A stretch of 64,000 nucleotides of DNA from Phytophthora sp. 'mugwort' (Eukaryota > Oomycota > Peronosporomycetes > Peronosporales > Peronosporaceae). Location of the stretch: contig JAUCEF010000002.1 of NCBI GenBank assembly GCA_033558025.1, positions 868,001 through 932,000 of the forward strand, given 5' to 3'. The first letter of the stretch is position 1. Each line of letters starts with the position of its first letter. The position numbers and the translations under genes are program-made. Below the pieces are notes generated by a model. That model saw only the letters and a list, made by a program, of their open reading frames with translations. It was not told the origin of the DNA and searched no databases. This document shows positions 45,960-57,805 of the stretch, piece by piece.

Positions 45960-47161
45960 ATGGTCCGAATCCATCACCTTGACGCTGTTATGGCTGCCGC
46001 TACCGACGTGGAGCTTCCGCCTGCCGTCAACTTCCATCTTATCCGGATCTGCAATACCACACCAGTCGAGTCGTCCAAGAGGGAAGGTCGCCTTGCCTCC
46101 AAACAGGCAACCGCAACACCAAAGGTCCCTGTGACGTCACCACCGCCGCCCAAGAAACGCCGCACTGCCAGTCGTGCTCCAGGGCTATCTGCTCCTTCAT
46201 CTCCCTTTCCGGTCGCCGCCCTCCCCGACGTGAAGCCGTCCGCTCCGCTCGAGGTGCGTGAAAGCCAACGCCGACGTTCTTTGTCGCGCCGAGCAGCAGG
46301 GCAAGAAGCCCCGTCAGCTGGCGTTCCTCTGGAGAGGACGTCGTCTGTGCTATGACCCAGCCCAATACGAAGACCTCTACTGCGCCCATTGGCACTTCTG
46401 GATGGCCCATCGCCGAACGTTCTGGGATTGGGCGTCGTTCCACGCCCCTCTTCGCGCCTCCGGCGACACTTCCGCCCGCCGAAAGCACAAGCTACATGCC
46501 ATCCAGACACGGCTTCAATTCTTATGTCTGTGCATCGAGACCTTTGGCATCTATGGTCTGCTGGAACAATTCGAAGGTCACGAAGACCGCTTTTGGTTAG
46601 GAGGCCTGCCTGGCAAAGGTGAGGCCGACGCGTCGAACTACGACGGGCTTCCCACTGAAAACCTAGCCACCATTTCCGTCAGGACAAGACCCGCTTCGAG
46701 TTCGTCTGCGAGCACGCTTTGGACTCGGCCCATTAGACGACGTCGGGTACCGCAACATTGGAGCGTTCCTGGCATTTACCGAGGCTTTTAACCCGGCCTC
46801 CAAACCGGAGTACCGCCTCATGGACACGGCCTTGTCCAGCGTTCGCATCGACATTGCCTCAAGGAGCGTCGTTCCAGACACCTGGGTCGGTCCTCGGCAA
46901 GACGACCCGTGGAAAAACCTCATTAACCACTTCCGTATCAAGAGAGAGGAGGACTCGATCAGATCGTCCATTTTGGACGGTTCGTTTGAAGCCCCACTAC
47001 GTGCGTTCTCACCGCCACGGAACAAGATCTCGAAGACTTGTCTGAAGCGAACTCGCCACGGCTTCCCAAATCCGCCCCCCAATACACCGCCAGCTCCTCC
47101 GTCTTCAGACCAGGAAGCCAGCGCGGATCCCGATGAGGCCTCCTCCGGCGACGATGCTTAG
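45960..47161 (+). pseudogene. Unidentified aromatic-rich TE-borne ORF (frameshifted)
   Basis: This can be read as one protein of about 390 residues after at least two to three frame changes. The N-terminal part (from 45960) is Ala/Pro/Lys-rich with a PPPPKKRRTASR basic patch. The middle (about 46258-46650) is strongly aromatic (FLWRGRRLCYDPAQYEDLYC, AHWHFWMAHRRTFWDWASFH), then ETFGIYGLLEQFEGHEDRFW. Shifted frames continue with RFEFVCEHALD, GYRNIGAFLAFTEAFNPASK and, from 46820, DTALSSVRIDIASRSVVPDT, then DPWKNLINHFRIKREEDSI, ending in an acidic tail (EASADPDEASSGDDA). The pattern suggests an RNA-binding or capsid-type protein carried by a repeat. I do not recognise the family. It runs towards, and opposite to, the Gypsy integrase fragment on its right. 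Confidence 0.45.
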
Positions 47162-47485
47162 TCGAGCCACTAATCATCCTCCTTTAATCACGCGATACAC
47201 GTCCTTCATGTCACTTTGTTCTCGTTCCGTTCCTCACTTGTACTTCAGCCTTTTGATCACCGACGAGGAACGCGAATTCGCGTGTGTCCAATCCAATCCA
47301 CCATCTTCAAAATTCAAATTAAATGCAATTTCCACAATCTCGATTCTTCTTTAAAGACATCGACATCTCATCATCCATACACGCTTCTTGACGAACGCTC
47401 CCAAGCAGTTCGTCCTTACAACAAGAGTTACCCTCGTCGACCATGACGTTCGCCTCCATCAAACGCGCTTCGCGACGCAACTCTG

Positions 47486-49200
47486 TCAGATTCTTCTTCT
47501 TTCGGTCGGCGCGTTCTCGAACGTCGTAATCAGGGTGTCGTGATCAGGTGCCAAGGCAGCACGCGGCAACCAGAACGTCTCGAACGTTGCCGTTAGCACC
47601 AAATACTGCACTTGCCGCTCCTCAATCTTTTTTGCCACTATATCCACGATCGGCGAACTCAATCCAGAGAACGCTGTCTCTTCTCCTCCGATTAAGAGAT
47701 GCTCTGCGAAGCTTGTCGAAGGCAAATCGCCCGTTCCCAAAGGCCCCTCGTTCGTAGCGTCATCCGCTTCTGCGACACCCTCAGGAACTTCATCCGCATA
47801 CGGTCGACTCCAGCGACCCTTGAACTGCTTCAGCAGGTTCACATTTACCGTGATCACTCGATTGGGGTGGGTCGGTATAGCATCCGGTAAGCGTTCTTCC
47901 CGACTGGCCGACGACCCGGTAAGGGCCGTGCCAAGAGAACGTCAACTTCTTCGTCCTCTTTCCCCTCGCTTCGCCCTGAAGTACTGGTACACCCAAACGG
48001 CGGCTCCGTCCACATACTCCACTCGCTTCTGCCCACTCATCCGTGTCTCGTGGCGGTCTTTAGCCTTGATCAACGGTCACTCGACCAGTCGGTGAGAGTT
48101 CCTTAACGACGCATACGACTTCCTCCGGTAGACGGCCACCTCATTGCTCTTCCAGTCTTTGTCCGTGTTAAGGAACGCCAAATCCAATGGCAACTTCAGG
48201 TCTGACCCATATAAGCTGAAGAACGGAGAATCCCCCAACGCTTCATGGTATGACGTTCTGTAGGCAATCAGGACTCGGGGCAAATACACATCCCAGTTTG
48301 TCTACCACACATCCCAGTTTGTCTGCTACACATCCCAGTCTGTCTGCGATTCATGCATGAACATTTTCAGCATCCCTAGCAGCGTTCCGTGGAAGCGCTC
48401 GACTAACCCCTGCGTCTGAGGGTGATAGGCAGCGCTGAACATCTTCTTAATCCCAAGCGTCTCCTACAGCGAACGCGCCAGATCTGACGTGACGGTTGAA
48501 ACCATATCACTCAATAGACGTCCTGGTACACTGTGGCGACTGATGACTCCGTCAATCAGCGCCACCAAAGTAACCGTGTCTAGGGCACGCACCACGAACA
48601 CCTCTACCCATCTCGTGAAGTAGTCTGCAAACCTTAATAGGAACTTACTGCCACGTCCCGTGGTGACAAGGGGCGCAATTGCATCCACCACTAGCAAGGA
48701 GAACGGCTCCGACAAATTATACACCGGCATTCGCTGCATCAAACCAGCTCGCCAGGGTCGATGCCCTTTTCCACCGCCACAAGTCGAACACGCGCGGACA
48801 AACTCAGCCACAAAATCCTTCTTCCATCCATGCCAGTATGCTTGCCGCCCACCTTATCAGCAGTCTTAGTTTACCCAACTGAGCTGCAAATACGTCCGAA
48901 TGACAGCTGAATCAGCACGGTCTCGATGAAAGGGGCCGGTATCACTGGAACGGTTATCGTACGCGCGGGCCCAGCTCCACCTTGACTCACTAACAGACTT
49001 CGTTGTCGACGGCAACTTGCAGCAGCCACCGAGGAGAACAAAGCCCCGTCACGGACGTCGCGGCCCCACGAGCTTCCCTCCCCAAGAGCTTCGCATGCGA
49101 AACCAACACCTGGCTTCATCGTATCAAACACGCCCTTCTACGGCGAGAAGATCCCCACGACTGGCGTCTTCAACGTTGTCTGGCCCTGTGCAGACTACGC
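47486..49200 (-). pseudogene. Ty3/Gypsy integrase-chromodomain fragment
   Basis: Same family as the element at 55-63 kb, but only the integrase half remains. About 48960-48890 has the RNase H-integrase linker (GPARTITVPVIPAPFIETVL). About 48811-48464 has the zinc-finger end (CSTCGGGKGHRPWRAGLMQR) and the core start LLVVDAIAPLVTTGRGSKF with the first Asp. The second Asp box reads LLSDMVS where the relative has LLSDQGS, so it is altered. 48289-48077 has YLPRVLIAYRTSYHEALGDS. 47857-47486 has the C-terminal chromodomain region (VNLLKQFKGRWSRPYADEV and VQYLVLTATFETFWLPRAAL). Several frameshifts. Nearby minus frames at 49211-49575 were not assigned. Confidence 0.8.
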
Positions 49201-50156
49201 CAATACCAACTCAACCTACTATAAGATCGCCAAGACTGGCACAGTCGCCGCCGTATTGTGGCTTGAGTGGCGTCTTGGCTGTGAAGTGAAACAGGTCCAT
49301 GTTGGCGGCAAGCTCAACATAACGCTTATAGTCCTTGCCCACGAAGAATGTGCAGCGCGTGCGTTTGAAACAAGGCGAATACCCAGCTTCAGGGCTTGAG
49401 CGATAGGCATAAGATTGAACCTCACGTCGGCACGTCGCGGAGATGCTGAGCACATGTGGTGTCTGCCACTTCGTCGCCAGTGGCGGCTCGAGCTGGCAGC
49501 TTCTTCTTCTTGCCGCCGACCATGATGGAACCGGCATATGGTCGTATCACCTTGAACGAATGCACCCCGAGCCAACCGTAGGTTCGGTAGCTGAGAGGTT
49601 AATGGCCGGCATTCGGACAGTTGCTAGGCAATGAGTTCGGATTCACGGCCACGCTAATTAACTTTACGTTAAAAGTCGTCGATGTTGGCCGGATTGCCAA
49701 AACAACGGTAGAGACCCGGGGACTTCGACCCGTTTCGTTGCGCCGGGAGCCGACGGCCATTCGTGCGTTGAGAACGTTGAGGTTGGCCGGAAATGGAGTG
49801 TTGTCGTCATGGGGTTTGCGCTTGACGATGGCGAAGTTGGACGGGAGCATCGTACCTTCCTTCACCGTATCCGTACACAGGCGATTCTGCAAGACACAAC
49901 AGCCACGGATGACATGGTCCGCGCCCTGGGAGTAAACGGAGATCGGACCGGATCGCGAGAGGTTCGGGTGATCGCGACCTTGAGGAGCGTTTGAAATCAC
50001 CTGAAGTGCTGTTCCGGTGGCCGTTGCATCCAACTCGGGACTGCCTTTCGAAATGATGTACTTACGGCTGGCGTAGGAACCTCTTGCTCCCCTTCCAGAT
50101 GTCCAGATCAGGCTTTCACGGGCTGGAAATGGATGGTAGAGATAGAAAGACTTCGC

Positions 50157-50712
50157 CGTCCGGTCATCACGATGCCGTTGCCTCCGCGTCAGCCTTGGGC
50201 GTTCGCTCGAATGTGAGAAAGAATTCCATGGGATCAGTGCCCTCCTCATACTTGATGGTCATCAAGTAATGGTTGATGTATTACGATTCACCATGAGCCG
50301 TAGAGCCCTCGTAGCGATCACGCAGTTTCTGGTGGATCTCGTAAGCCGACGTACATCCCTTCACGAAGAGTACATACGCATCGTCAATCGTGGAGATTAG
50401 GAAAGACCTCGTCTTGCGCTCCAATTGAAGTATTTCATGTGCACTCGGTTTGCAAGAGACACGCTTCTTGGCCGCATTGGACTTTGCTCGAGTTTTCATG
50501 GCCTGGGATCGGAACAATGCTCGGTGTCTTTCCTTGTCTTTCTTGATTTCAGTGAAAGACTTGACCACCCTAGACTTGGTAACTGGTTTTACCGTCGTGG
50601 AGTCTGCCATTGCTCTTGGTGGGTTGCCTGAGGATGAGTCGGACGGGTTCTCGAAGAAGGACCCGCTAGCCTTGGGTGGAGGTTTGGTCAGCATTGTCCT
50701 TAGGACCGTCAA
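50157..50712 (-). pseudogene. Copia gag (UBN2-type) remnant
   Basis: The minus frame 50712-50281 has a serine/lysine-rich start, then RKTRSFLISTIDDAYVLFVK and AYEIHQKLRDRYEGSTAHGE, the UBN2-type gag core. After one stop it goes on with YINHYLMTIKYEEGTDPMEF and FSHIRANAQG. No zinc knuckle, protease or pol follows; sequence further left (49.6-50.2 kb) is open on the minus strand but not recognisable. A truncated copy, not related in position to the full Copia at 24-30 kb. Confidence 0.65.
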
Positions 50713-50759
50713 CCGGAGTCAAAGTGCCTTCATCGGAGAGAAGCGTATCCGATGAGGAA

Positions 50760-51671
50760 GGGGGGGGGAGATTGGGTGGGAGGCCTTGGGCGGGTCGGAA
50801 TCTTCACTGTCGGAGTTGCCGACAGCGTCGTCATCGCAGAATATTTGATTGATAAATCCAAGTAGCTCTTGACCATCAAGCGCAGCACAAATACGCGCAT
50901 TTCACACTGGAAAGATAGCCGAGGGTAGTCTTCGTCGGTTCACCCACCCACCCCAAACGTTGGGCTCATAACCTATCGAGGCATGCTCGACACCTTTCTC
51001 TTTGCGTCGAGTAGTAAGAATGAAAACTGGAGGTAACAGAGACGGGAAAAAGTGAAAGTGAGATTGATGAAAGTTAATAATAATATGGGTGAGGTATTGT
51101 GTGTTACTATTCTCCTTGCAAGAACTGACTCGAACCATCGTTCCCGGTGAGTGCTACCTCTCCCATCCAGTATCTGCCATCGCTTAATTCAACAAGTGTG
51201 CATGTCCTCTGCTCGCTCACTTATATGATTGGCCCCGCCTTTCATCCTGCTTTTGTCGCCTTCCGTTTCTGCCATTGCTTCGCATCCCTTGGCCTGATTT
51301 TTCACACTTGCTCATATCACCATGTTTCTCCTTCCACCACCGTGGCCGCGCTCCGTTCCTTGTCCATCGCATAATCGTGAGCCAATCCGCCGCTTTGTTA
51401 AGACACTGGTAATGATGCGACCAGTTGCTCACGTCGGACAAGTCGTCCGATTTTCTTGTTTCCCGATACCAGTCCTGTAATAATTTCGCATTCTACCTCC
51501 TCCGGATGCTCAGCATCCTCAAGATTAATTGGGTGTCGCCACCGGCGTGTAATTCATTTCAGCTTCGGTCAACAGCCCATCTCTGCAGTCAAGAATATAT
51601 GTCTTGCACAGAAATATATCTGAATAATACAGAAAACGGCTGGACGACATCAAAATAGAGATGCATATTCA
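50760..51671. other. No gene seen
   Basis: Short frames only. A minus frame at 51217-51441 is rich in tryptophan and basic residues but has no family signature. A homopolymeric G run lies at about 50760-50770. Confidence 0.4.
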
Positions 51672-53636
51672 ATGTGTGGTTCAGTCAATCCAGCAGTACC
51701 CCCAAATATCGAAGGTGAGCTACTGCGAGGTCGCGTAGGCATAGCAAACCCGCGCGGTATTTGCGGAGGCGGGCCCAGCGCCGAGCTTACCAGCAAGCCG
51801 ACACTGACTTGGCTGGACGTACAATCTATATATCGCGAGCGAAGCGAACCGCCAGAGCACCTAAGGCGCCCAGCCAAGCGTACCGCGGCTGGTGACTCAG
51901 CCATCGTAGCTCCGGCACGGCTCGCATCATCTGTGGCACCAACGAGGGATTTGAAGCGTTTGGCCGGACACCAGGTCCCCGCAAAGGAAACAAAGGATGA
52001 GCGGAAATATTAATTTTGGCTGAAGCTCGAACTGAGGTCCGTGCAACGGACAAGCATGTTTTTATATCGACATCAAGCAAAGTGCCTACTACAGAAATTG
52101 CAACGGTGCACAACCGCCGCGATCGGCCGAACCATGTCACGCATTTAGTGACAAGACCTAGAAGCGCTCAAATTGCATTGCTCCACGTGGACCCTGGAGG
52201 ATGCTTCTCTTGTGCACACCGCATGCCACGTCAGTATTTCACGGAGAAGGATCGAAGTGGCAGGAAATGCATACCAGATACAAGTATGAAATTTAGCGGG
52301 CAAATCCAGATGCGAGGGCACGGCAGCTACTCCCGATTTATACAATATGTGTACTATTCTTTACCACGTCTACGGCATACACGAACCGCAGAGAATATCT
52401 GTGAGTGTTGCGTTCGGCTCGATATCCAACTACAGGAGCCCAATCTCACCGAAGAGCAGAAGCAGACGATCTTGCTGAAGAAGCGTACTCATCTCGTGAA
52501 AAGATAGCCCAGCGTCGATTCGTTTCTTCTTTCGTCAAAGACTACGCAATTTGCACGCGCCAGCTCAAACATTTACCGTAGATCATATCTAACCTATTCG
52601 ACGCTGCAATAATACGCTATGATGATTAAGCGACTGAGGGTGACGAATTCGTACCTGATGCTGTCTCATTACCGTGCCGCGTGCAACTTCAGGCAGAGGA
52701 CTTTGGTGGGGAATCTCGATGTTCTATTACAGACATTCACGACCGGCGGCAGACTACTTTATCAGGATTTGATTTTGATATTACAAACAACCGGAATAAC
52801 TTATATTTTACGACGAGCGCGCTCAAGGCAAGATGCTGATGCACTTTGTAGTCTGCGACTGCTCTAATATTTGACTACTATTCAAAAGGACGCAGGCAAT
52901 GACATTCCACCTGCCGAGATAAGCTTTAACTTACTCAAAACTGTGTCGGAGAGAATAAATCCAAGGTCGTGGTGATGTTTTTCGCGATGGTGTCAGTCGT
53001 TTTCCCGTGCAAGAAGGTTGCCATGTGCTTCTTGCTATCGGGTGATTCCCATAATATTGCTGATTGCGTCATAGCTTGGTGCCACAGCGCTATTAGAGGA
53101 ACTAACAGCTACATACCGTCGTTGCTTGCTGACACAATCAACAAAGTCAAAAGTTACACCTCAAACTATCTCTTCGAGATAGACAAAGAGGTTTGCTCTA
53201 CACAAAATGTAAATGCACACACAAAGATGATATCACGTTTGAAATGATCGACCCCCGCAATATCAGCTCGATTCGTAAAGTGGTTATTCACGACCAAGTT
53301 TGGACCAGAAGGTCGAAGCATTGGGAAGCGACCGCCCATCGCTTACAAGTACCACGTCACATTACAAAGGCCCATGTCCGAGAAGAAGATGAAGTCGCTC
53401 AATAAAAAAAAATCATTTTGTTTTATTCCACAGGAGTATATCAGCTGCTACCCCCCGGTTTCTGATTCAGTTTCTAACGCTCCAGATATTGCTGCTACTG
53501 ATGAACTAGCAGCTGCTGAGACGACATGTTTAAAGCAAAAGAGAAAGTCCAGTCGCCCCAAGAAAGGAAAGAAGTTAAAAGTCATACCAGCCTTCGATTC
53601 TGCGGTTTTCATTGTGGCGCACAATTAGCAAATAGT
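51672..53636 (+). pseudogene. DUF7869-like transposon ORF remnant
   Basis: The plus-strand pieces resemble a transposon-derived family common in oomycetes. 52016-52507 has RQYFTEKDRSGRKCIPD, SRFIQYVYYSLPRLRHTRTA and ENICECCVRLDIQLQEPN, then a helical EEQKQTILLKKRTHL. 52969-53247 has VVMFFAMVSVVFPCKKVAMC and FLLSGDSHNIADCVIAW, the H-x-x-N/D core seen in DUF7869 proteins. The end (53400-53630) is lysine-rich and basic (KRKSSRPKKGKKLK). The 51672-52013 frame may be an N-terminal addition. Frames change several times between 52.5 and 53.0 kb, where the catalytic D-containing part should be. Confidence 0.5.
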
Positions 53637-53879
53637 TAACCGATTCATAGTACTTTTCGTTACCGAGACAATATCAATAGTTTTCCCAGCTGGTAGAGCA
53701 GGCTGGGACCCCGGATTCCGGCCAAACGTTTCATTTGTAGTGGTAATTCCTCCTAACAACAATCCTAAAAGTCAACGCTAATGTCGCTCCGTCCGTCCGT
53801 CACGCCATAACATGATTTCTAGCCGCAATCGCATTGGCTGCCGAGCGCAACGACGGCGGACCGCCGTTGGCTAAACAGC

Positions 53880-54003
53880 ATTCTGCCGAAGGCGGCCATT
53901 AGTGGAAATATAAATTAACGATTGATTGAAAATTGAAATATATTCCGCCGAAAGCGGCAACTAGTGAAAGTATAAATTTACGATTGGTTTAAACTTGATG
54001 TAT
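53880..54003 (+). repeat. 62-bp tandem duplication
   Basis: Two consecutive units share ATTCTGCCGAA/ATTCCGCCGAA, GCGGC, TAGTG, AA-TATAAATT and ACGATTG in the same order, with a 62-base period and scattered differences. Confidence 0.75.
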
Positions 54004-54400
54004 ATTTTTCCATTTCATTCCTGAGAATAGAGGCCGTCACATGCAGGGCGTGCGAGACGAGAGTGGTGCCGCCACTGGTCGAACATGCGGGGCTGGCTCA
54101 CCTACGGGAACAAAACTAAACCCACTGCCGCGTAGGGGTGGTGCTCGGCTAGTATATAGTAAGTGACGGGCACCATATGATCATTCTGTGTTTCTCAGCC
54201 GCTTTCTCTGCAGTCCAATGAAATGCAAATGTTGTTTGTCGTTTAGAGCCGCCCCAACGCTGTTGCGCCGCGACACGCGGCGTGTGTATAGGTTCATATT
54301 CATTAGTTAGCAGTGGAATACAAGATGGGGATTGGGAAAATACGGCCAATATGGGCAGTCGATTGCGATTATTTTCTGATTTGCCAACGCTGTAGCATTA

Positions 54401-54484
54401 TCTATAATCCAGTTAACATAATAAATATACGTAGCTATAGTAAAGTAGCTACGTATTATTTACTGATGTTTACTGGATTATAGA
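54401..54484. repeat. 84-bp imperfect palindrome (foldback/MITE-like)
   Basis: It starts TCTATAATCCAGT and ends with the reverse complement ACTGGATTATAGA. The arms pair over almost their whole length, with TACGTAGCTA/TAGCTACGTA nearest the centre. The length and shape fit a small foldback element; no protein-coding potential. Confidence 0.8.
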
Positions 54485-55262
54485 CCGGTAAGTATAAAGT
54501 CCTTGACTTTTTATAGTTTGATATGCAGTGTATTGCATGTACATGCACATATTTAATACTTAAGTACTGTATCGTGTACTGTTTATAAAATAATGGGATG
54601 CCTAAACCGGATTACACAACTTGCCCAACTTTCTTACCAGGTTTCCAACTGGGCGGCTAATCGTATCCTACAATATATTGTTGACAATCTTCGATAAATG
54701 GAATTTTGAAGATACATGTAGTACATGACCGCGTTGTATTTAGACAGTATGATAACCATAAGCAATAAACACAATTATGTCGGTCTGCTGGTAGTCAGTC
54801 AGTCACTCGGAGAGAACGGCACTGAATTTGCGGCACTTGACACCTCGGTGTGAGGACGCCCATTTCGTTACCGCCGTTGATATTTTCAAGGATTTGGGAT
54901 CACTAACTGGCTATTCATATGCTTTAAGTCTAGTAAGACCCAGTGTCGTCCCTGTGTAGGCCTTGAAAAATCATGTGCCACTAGGCCAGCAAAGGTCGGT
55001 AAAAAAAAAAACGGGTTCCGCATTTTTTTTATTTTAAAGTTGTCATTAGTTTACCGGCCCTAGCTGGCACTACCTGAATCAGTCAAACTATAAAACTTTA
55101 ACATTAACAAATGCTAAAAACACGGAAGTTGAATTTGTTTTTCCTTTACCAGGACGGACCCACGCCCGGCAAGTGCTGACAGCGATACTAACATGTTTCC
55201 TTTATCTTCTTTGCATCTCAGGCCTCAGGTCGTTTCGAGGTCAACTTCATTAAAATTCGCAG

Positions 55263-56123
55263 TGTCGCGATGTCGGCCTGTTGGGGGACGGACGACGGTC
55301 GTACAGGGCGAGTGAGTCCTAGAGCAGTAGACTTTATAGACTAACAAACCAATACAAATATATGTAAAGGAAATTAGAATATGGTTTGAACAGGTAAATT
55401 CACGACTGACCCTACTTCCTCGAAGGTCTCAGACACCTCACAGACGTCCTCGCACACACTCAGTCTTCGATATTCGCCCTACCTCTTCGTACCTCCTTGA
55501 ACTTGCTTGAGGATACCGGCTTCACCCCGCCTTCCTAGCGACCGACGCTCCGTGAACCGGCCTCTTGCCATCCGTCCTTGTCCCACGATGCCTTCCTTTA
55601 ACTCCCACTGTCAGAAAACGTTCCGGAGATCTGGTCGGGCCACGCGCGACTAAGCCTTATGACCGACATGACTCGGGCCATCCCACTCCTCACGCAAGGC
55701 ACCATCGGTCAGGCGGCGCTCGTCGTACCCGACGCGGTAGCAACCGTGCTCGACAAAACCACTCGGGGCATCCTCCCCGACTACCGATCGACGCCCTCGT
55801 CGACCAGCCATTCCCAGCCGACTAGCCTCCTTGCGCCGGTTTACTTCCTCACAAGTCACGCTCCCAGGCCAAGTAACCGTCTCTAGCCACAAGCATCGGA
55901 CCGTGAACGTCCACTACACGAGCGTACCACCGGCGCCAATGGCTGGAAGAGACCGACAAAACGAGTACGCAGCTCGCTTACAGGGCTTCGTCGTTGACTG
56001 TGACACAATCGGCGACTTCCAAATCAATATAAACATGCATTTCATTTTTCTACCAACACTTTCGTTCTTGAGCTTCCGTTCGATAACCGTTCTTTTCCAT
56101 TTTCCACGAGCTCAAAACTAACA
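55263..56123 (-). repeat. 3' LTR of the Gypsy element (about 861 bp)
   Basis: On the minus strand it begins TGTTAGTTTTGAG directly after the polypurine tract and ends ATCGCGACA before a flank reading CTGCG. Its last 349 bases (55263-55611) are repeated, inverted, at 63513-63859 with very few differences. A minus open frame inside (55650-55892) is not recognised. Confidence 0.7.
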
Positions 56124-56144
56124 TCTCCTCCTTCCATTCCGCAC

Positions 56145-57805
56145 TTACACCATCAACAAGTCTTCGTCGGCCGCGTTGTCGTTCGCGTCGGCCATACGGG
56201 CTCGTCTTCTCAGCGCAGGCAGGCCCATCTTCTTGCGTTCCGCTTGCTCGAAGGCGGTCATCAACGGCTCATAAGCCGGTATCAGTAGCGACCGTGCCAG
56301 CCAGAAGGTCTCGTAATTGCAGCCAATACAAGATACTCGATATCACCGTTGACCGTTCTCTTCGCAACCACTTCTAGTAGAGGGAGTCCACTCCTATGGC
56401 AACCGTGTCATCCCTTCCAATCGGCACCTGTCCCACGAAGCTGGAAACCGGTAAGTCAGACTCTTCCAAGGGACCTTCTAGGTCGCTTCGTCCAGGTTCA
56501 CTCCTTCGGGCACCTCATCCAATATGGTCGAGTCCATCGGCCTCTGAAACGCTTCAACCGGTTCACATTGGCCAACACCGTACGGTTCGGGTGTGACGGA
56601 ATGTTAATCTGGTAGGTGTTCTCCCCGACTTTGTCACGGACACGGTACGGACCGTGCCACGAGAACGCTAGTTTCTTTGTCCGCGATTCGCCTCTTTTGG
56701 CTCGGAAGAATTGATAAACCCAGACCGGATCCCATATATCGAAGTGCACTTCTTGCTGTTCACTGAGCCTCTCCTCATGCCGGTCTTGATCCTTAACCAG
56801 TTGCCGTTCCACTACCAACCGGGAGTTCTTCAAAGACCGGTACAAATCACGGCGATACTTCGCCACTTCGTTACTCTTGTACTGTTTCCCAGATTGAGGA
56901 ACGCCACATCTAGAGGTAGTACCGGATCACGCCCATAAAGTGAGAAGAACGGGTGTCTTCCAAGGCTTCATGGTACGCCGTCCTATAGACAAATAGTACG
57001 CCTGGTAGGTAGATGTCCCAATCCGCCTGCGCTTCGCTGGCATGCATCCGTAACATTCCAATAAGCGTGCCATTAACCCGTTCCACCAGACTTTGCGTCT
57101 GCGAATGGTAAGCAGCTCCGTACAACTTCTTGATTACGAGCGTCTGGTAGAGTGGCCGTGCTACTTCCGCCGTGAAGATCGACCCTTGGTCACTTAACAA
57201 CTTGGACGGGACTACTTGCCGATCCAACACTCCATTGATCATGGTCTCCACGAAAGGCACGGAGTCTAACCGTGCCATAGCAAACGCTTCCGCCCATCGC
57301 GTAAAATAGTCTACGAAGACGAGGATATACCGGTTGCCGCTATCCGTGACCGGTAGAGGTCCGATCGCGTCCACTACCAACATCGAGAAAGGGCCGGATA
57401 AGTCCGTGAACGGCATACGTTGCATCCGTCCGGCTCTCCAGGGTCTCGGTCATTTGCCGCGTCCGCACTAGGCGTACTCTCTAAGATATTCCGCGACGTC
57501 TTTCCTCCACCCGGGCCAATAGGCATGACACCGGATTTTCTCGAGCCTCTTCGTCAACCCTAAGGAGAAGATAATAGATCGGCGTGACAGTAATGCAAGA
57601 CCGTCTCCATGTACGGTAGTGGCACATCCGGTACCTTCACTGTCCGGGCCGGTCCTACGCGAGCCGGCAAGGCCACGAGCCGCAGCAATATTCCGTGACC
57701 CACCTCATGCTTTGGGGCCATCCTCGCAAGCTTTGCACGCAGATACGGATCCACAGGCAACGCACAGTTCTCGAGGTAAGCCACCATGGCCTTAATCCAC
57801 GTCAC
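56145..57805 (-). pseudogene. Gypsy integrase with C-terminal chromodomain
   Basis: Minus-strand order: GPARTVKVPDVPLPYMETVL with HYCHADLL (57805-57560, linker to zinc-binding region); LLVVDAIGPLPVTDSGNRY (first catalytic Asp) and KLLSDQGSIFTAEVARP (second Asp); then SQTQSLVERVNGTLIGML with the catalytic Glu, and VYRTAYHEALED (57425-56910). 56866-56498 has VWVYQFFRAKRGESRTKKLA, SWHGPYRVRDKVGENTYQI and RFRGRWTRPY. After one or more shifts comes the chromodomain-like YLVLAANYETFWLARSLLIP and a charged tail ending DEDLLMV at the stop (56145-56147). Confidence 0.85.

Larger units (their letters stand above)
53640..55262. other. Repeat-rich intergenic stretch
   Basis: No coding frame is recognised. 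It holds a tRNA-like A/B-box stretch (about 53688-53725), a 62-bp tandem duplication (53880-54003) and an 84-bp imperfect palindrome (54401-54484), the last two listed separately. It is AT-rich between 54.4 and 54.8 kb. Confidence 0.6.
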
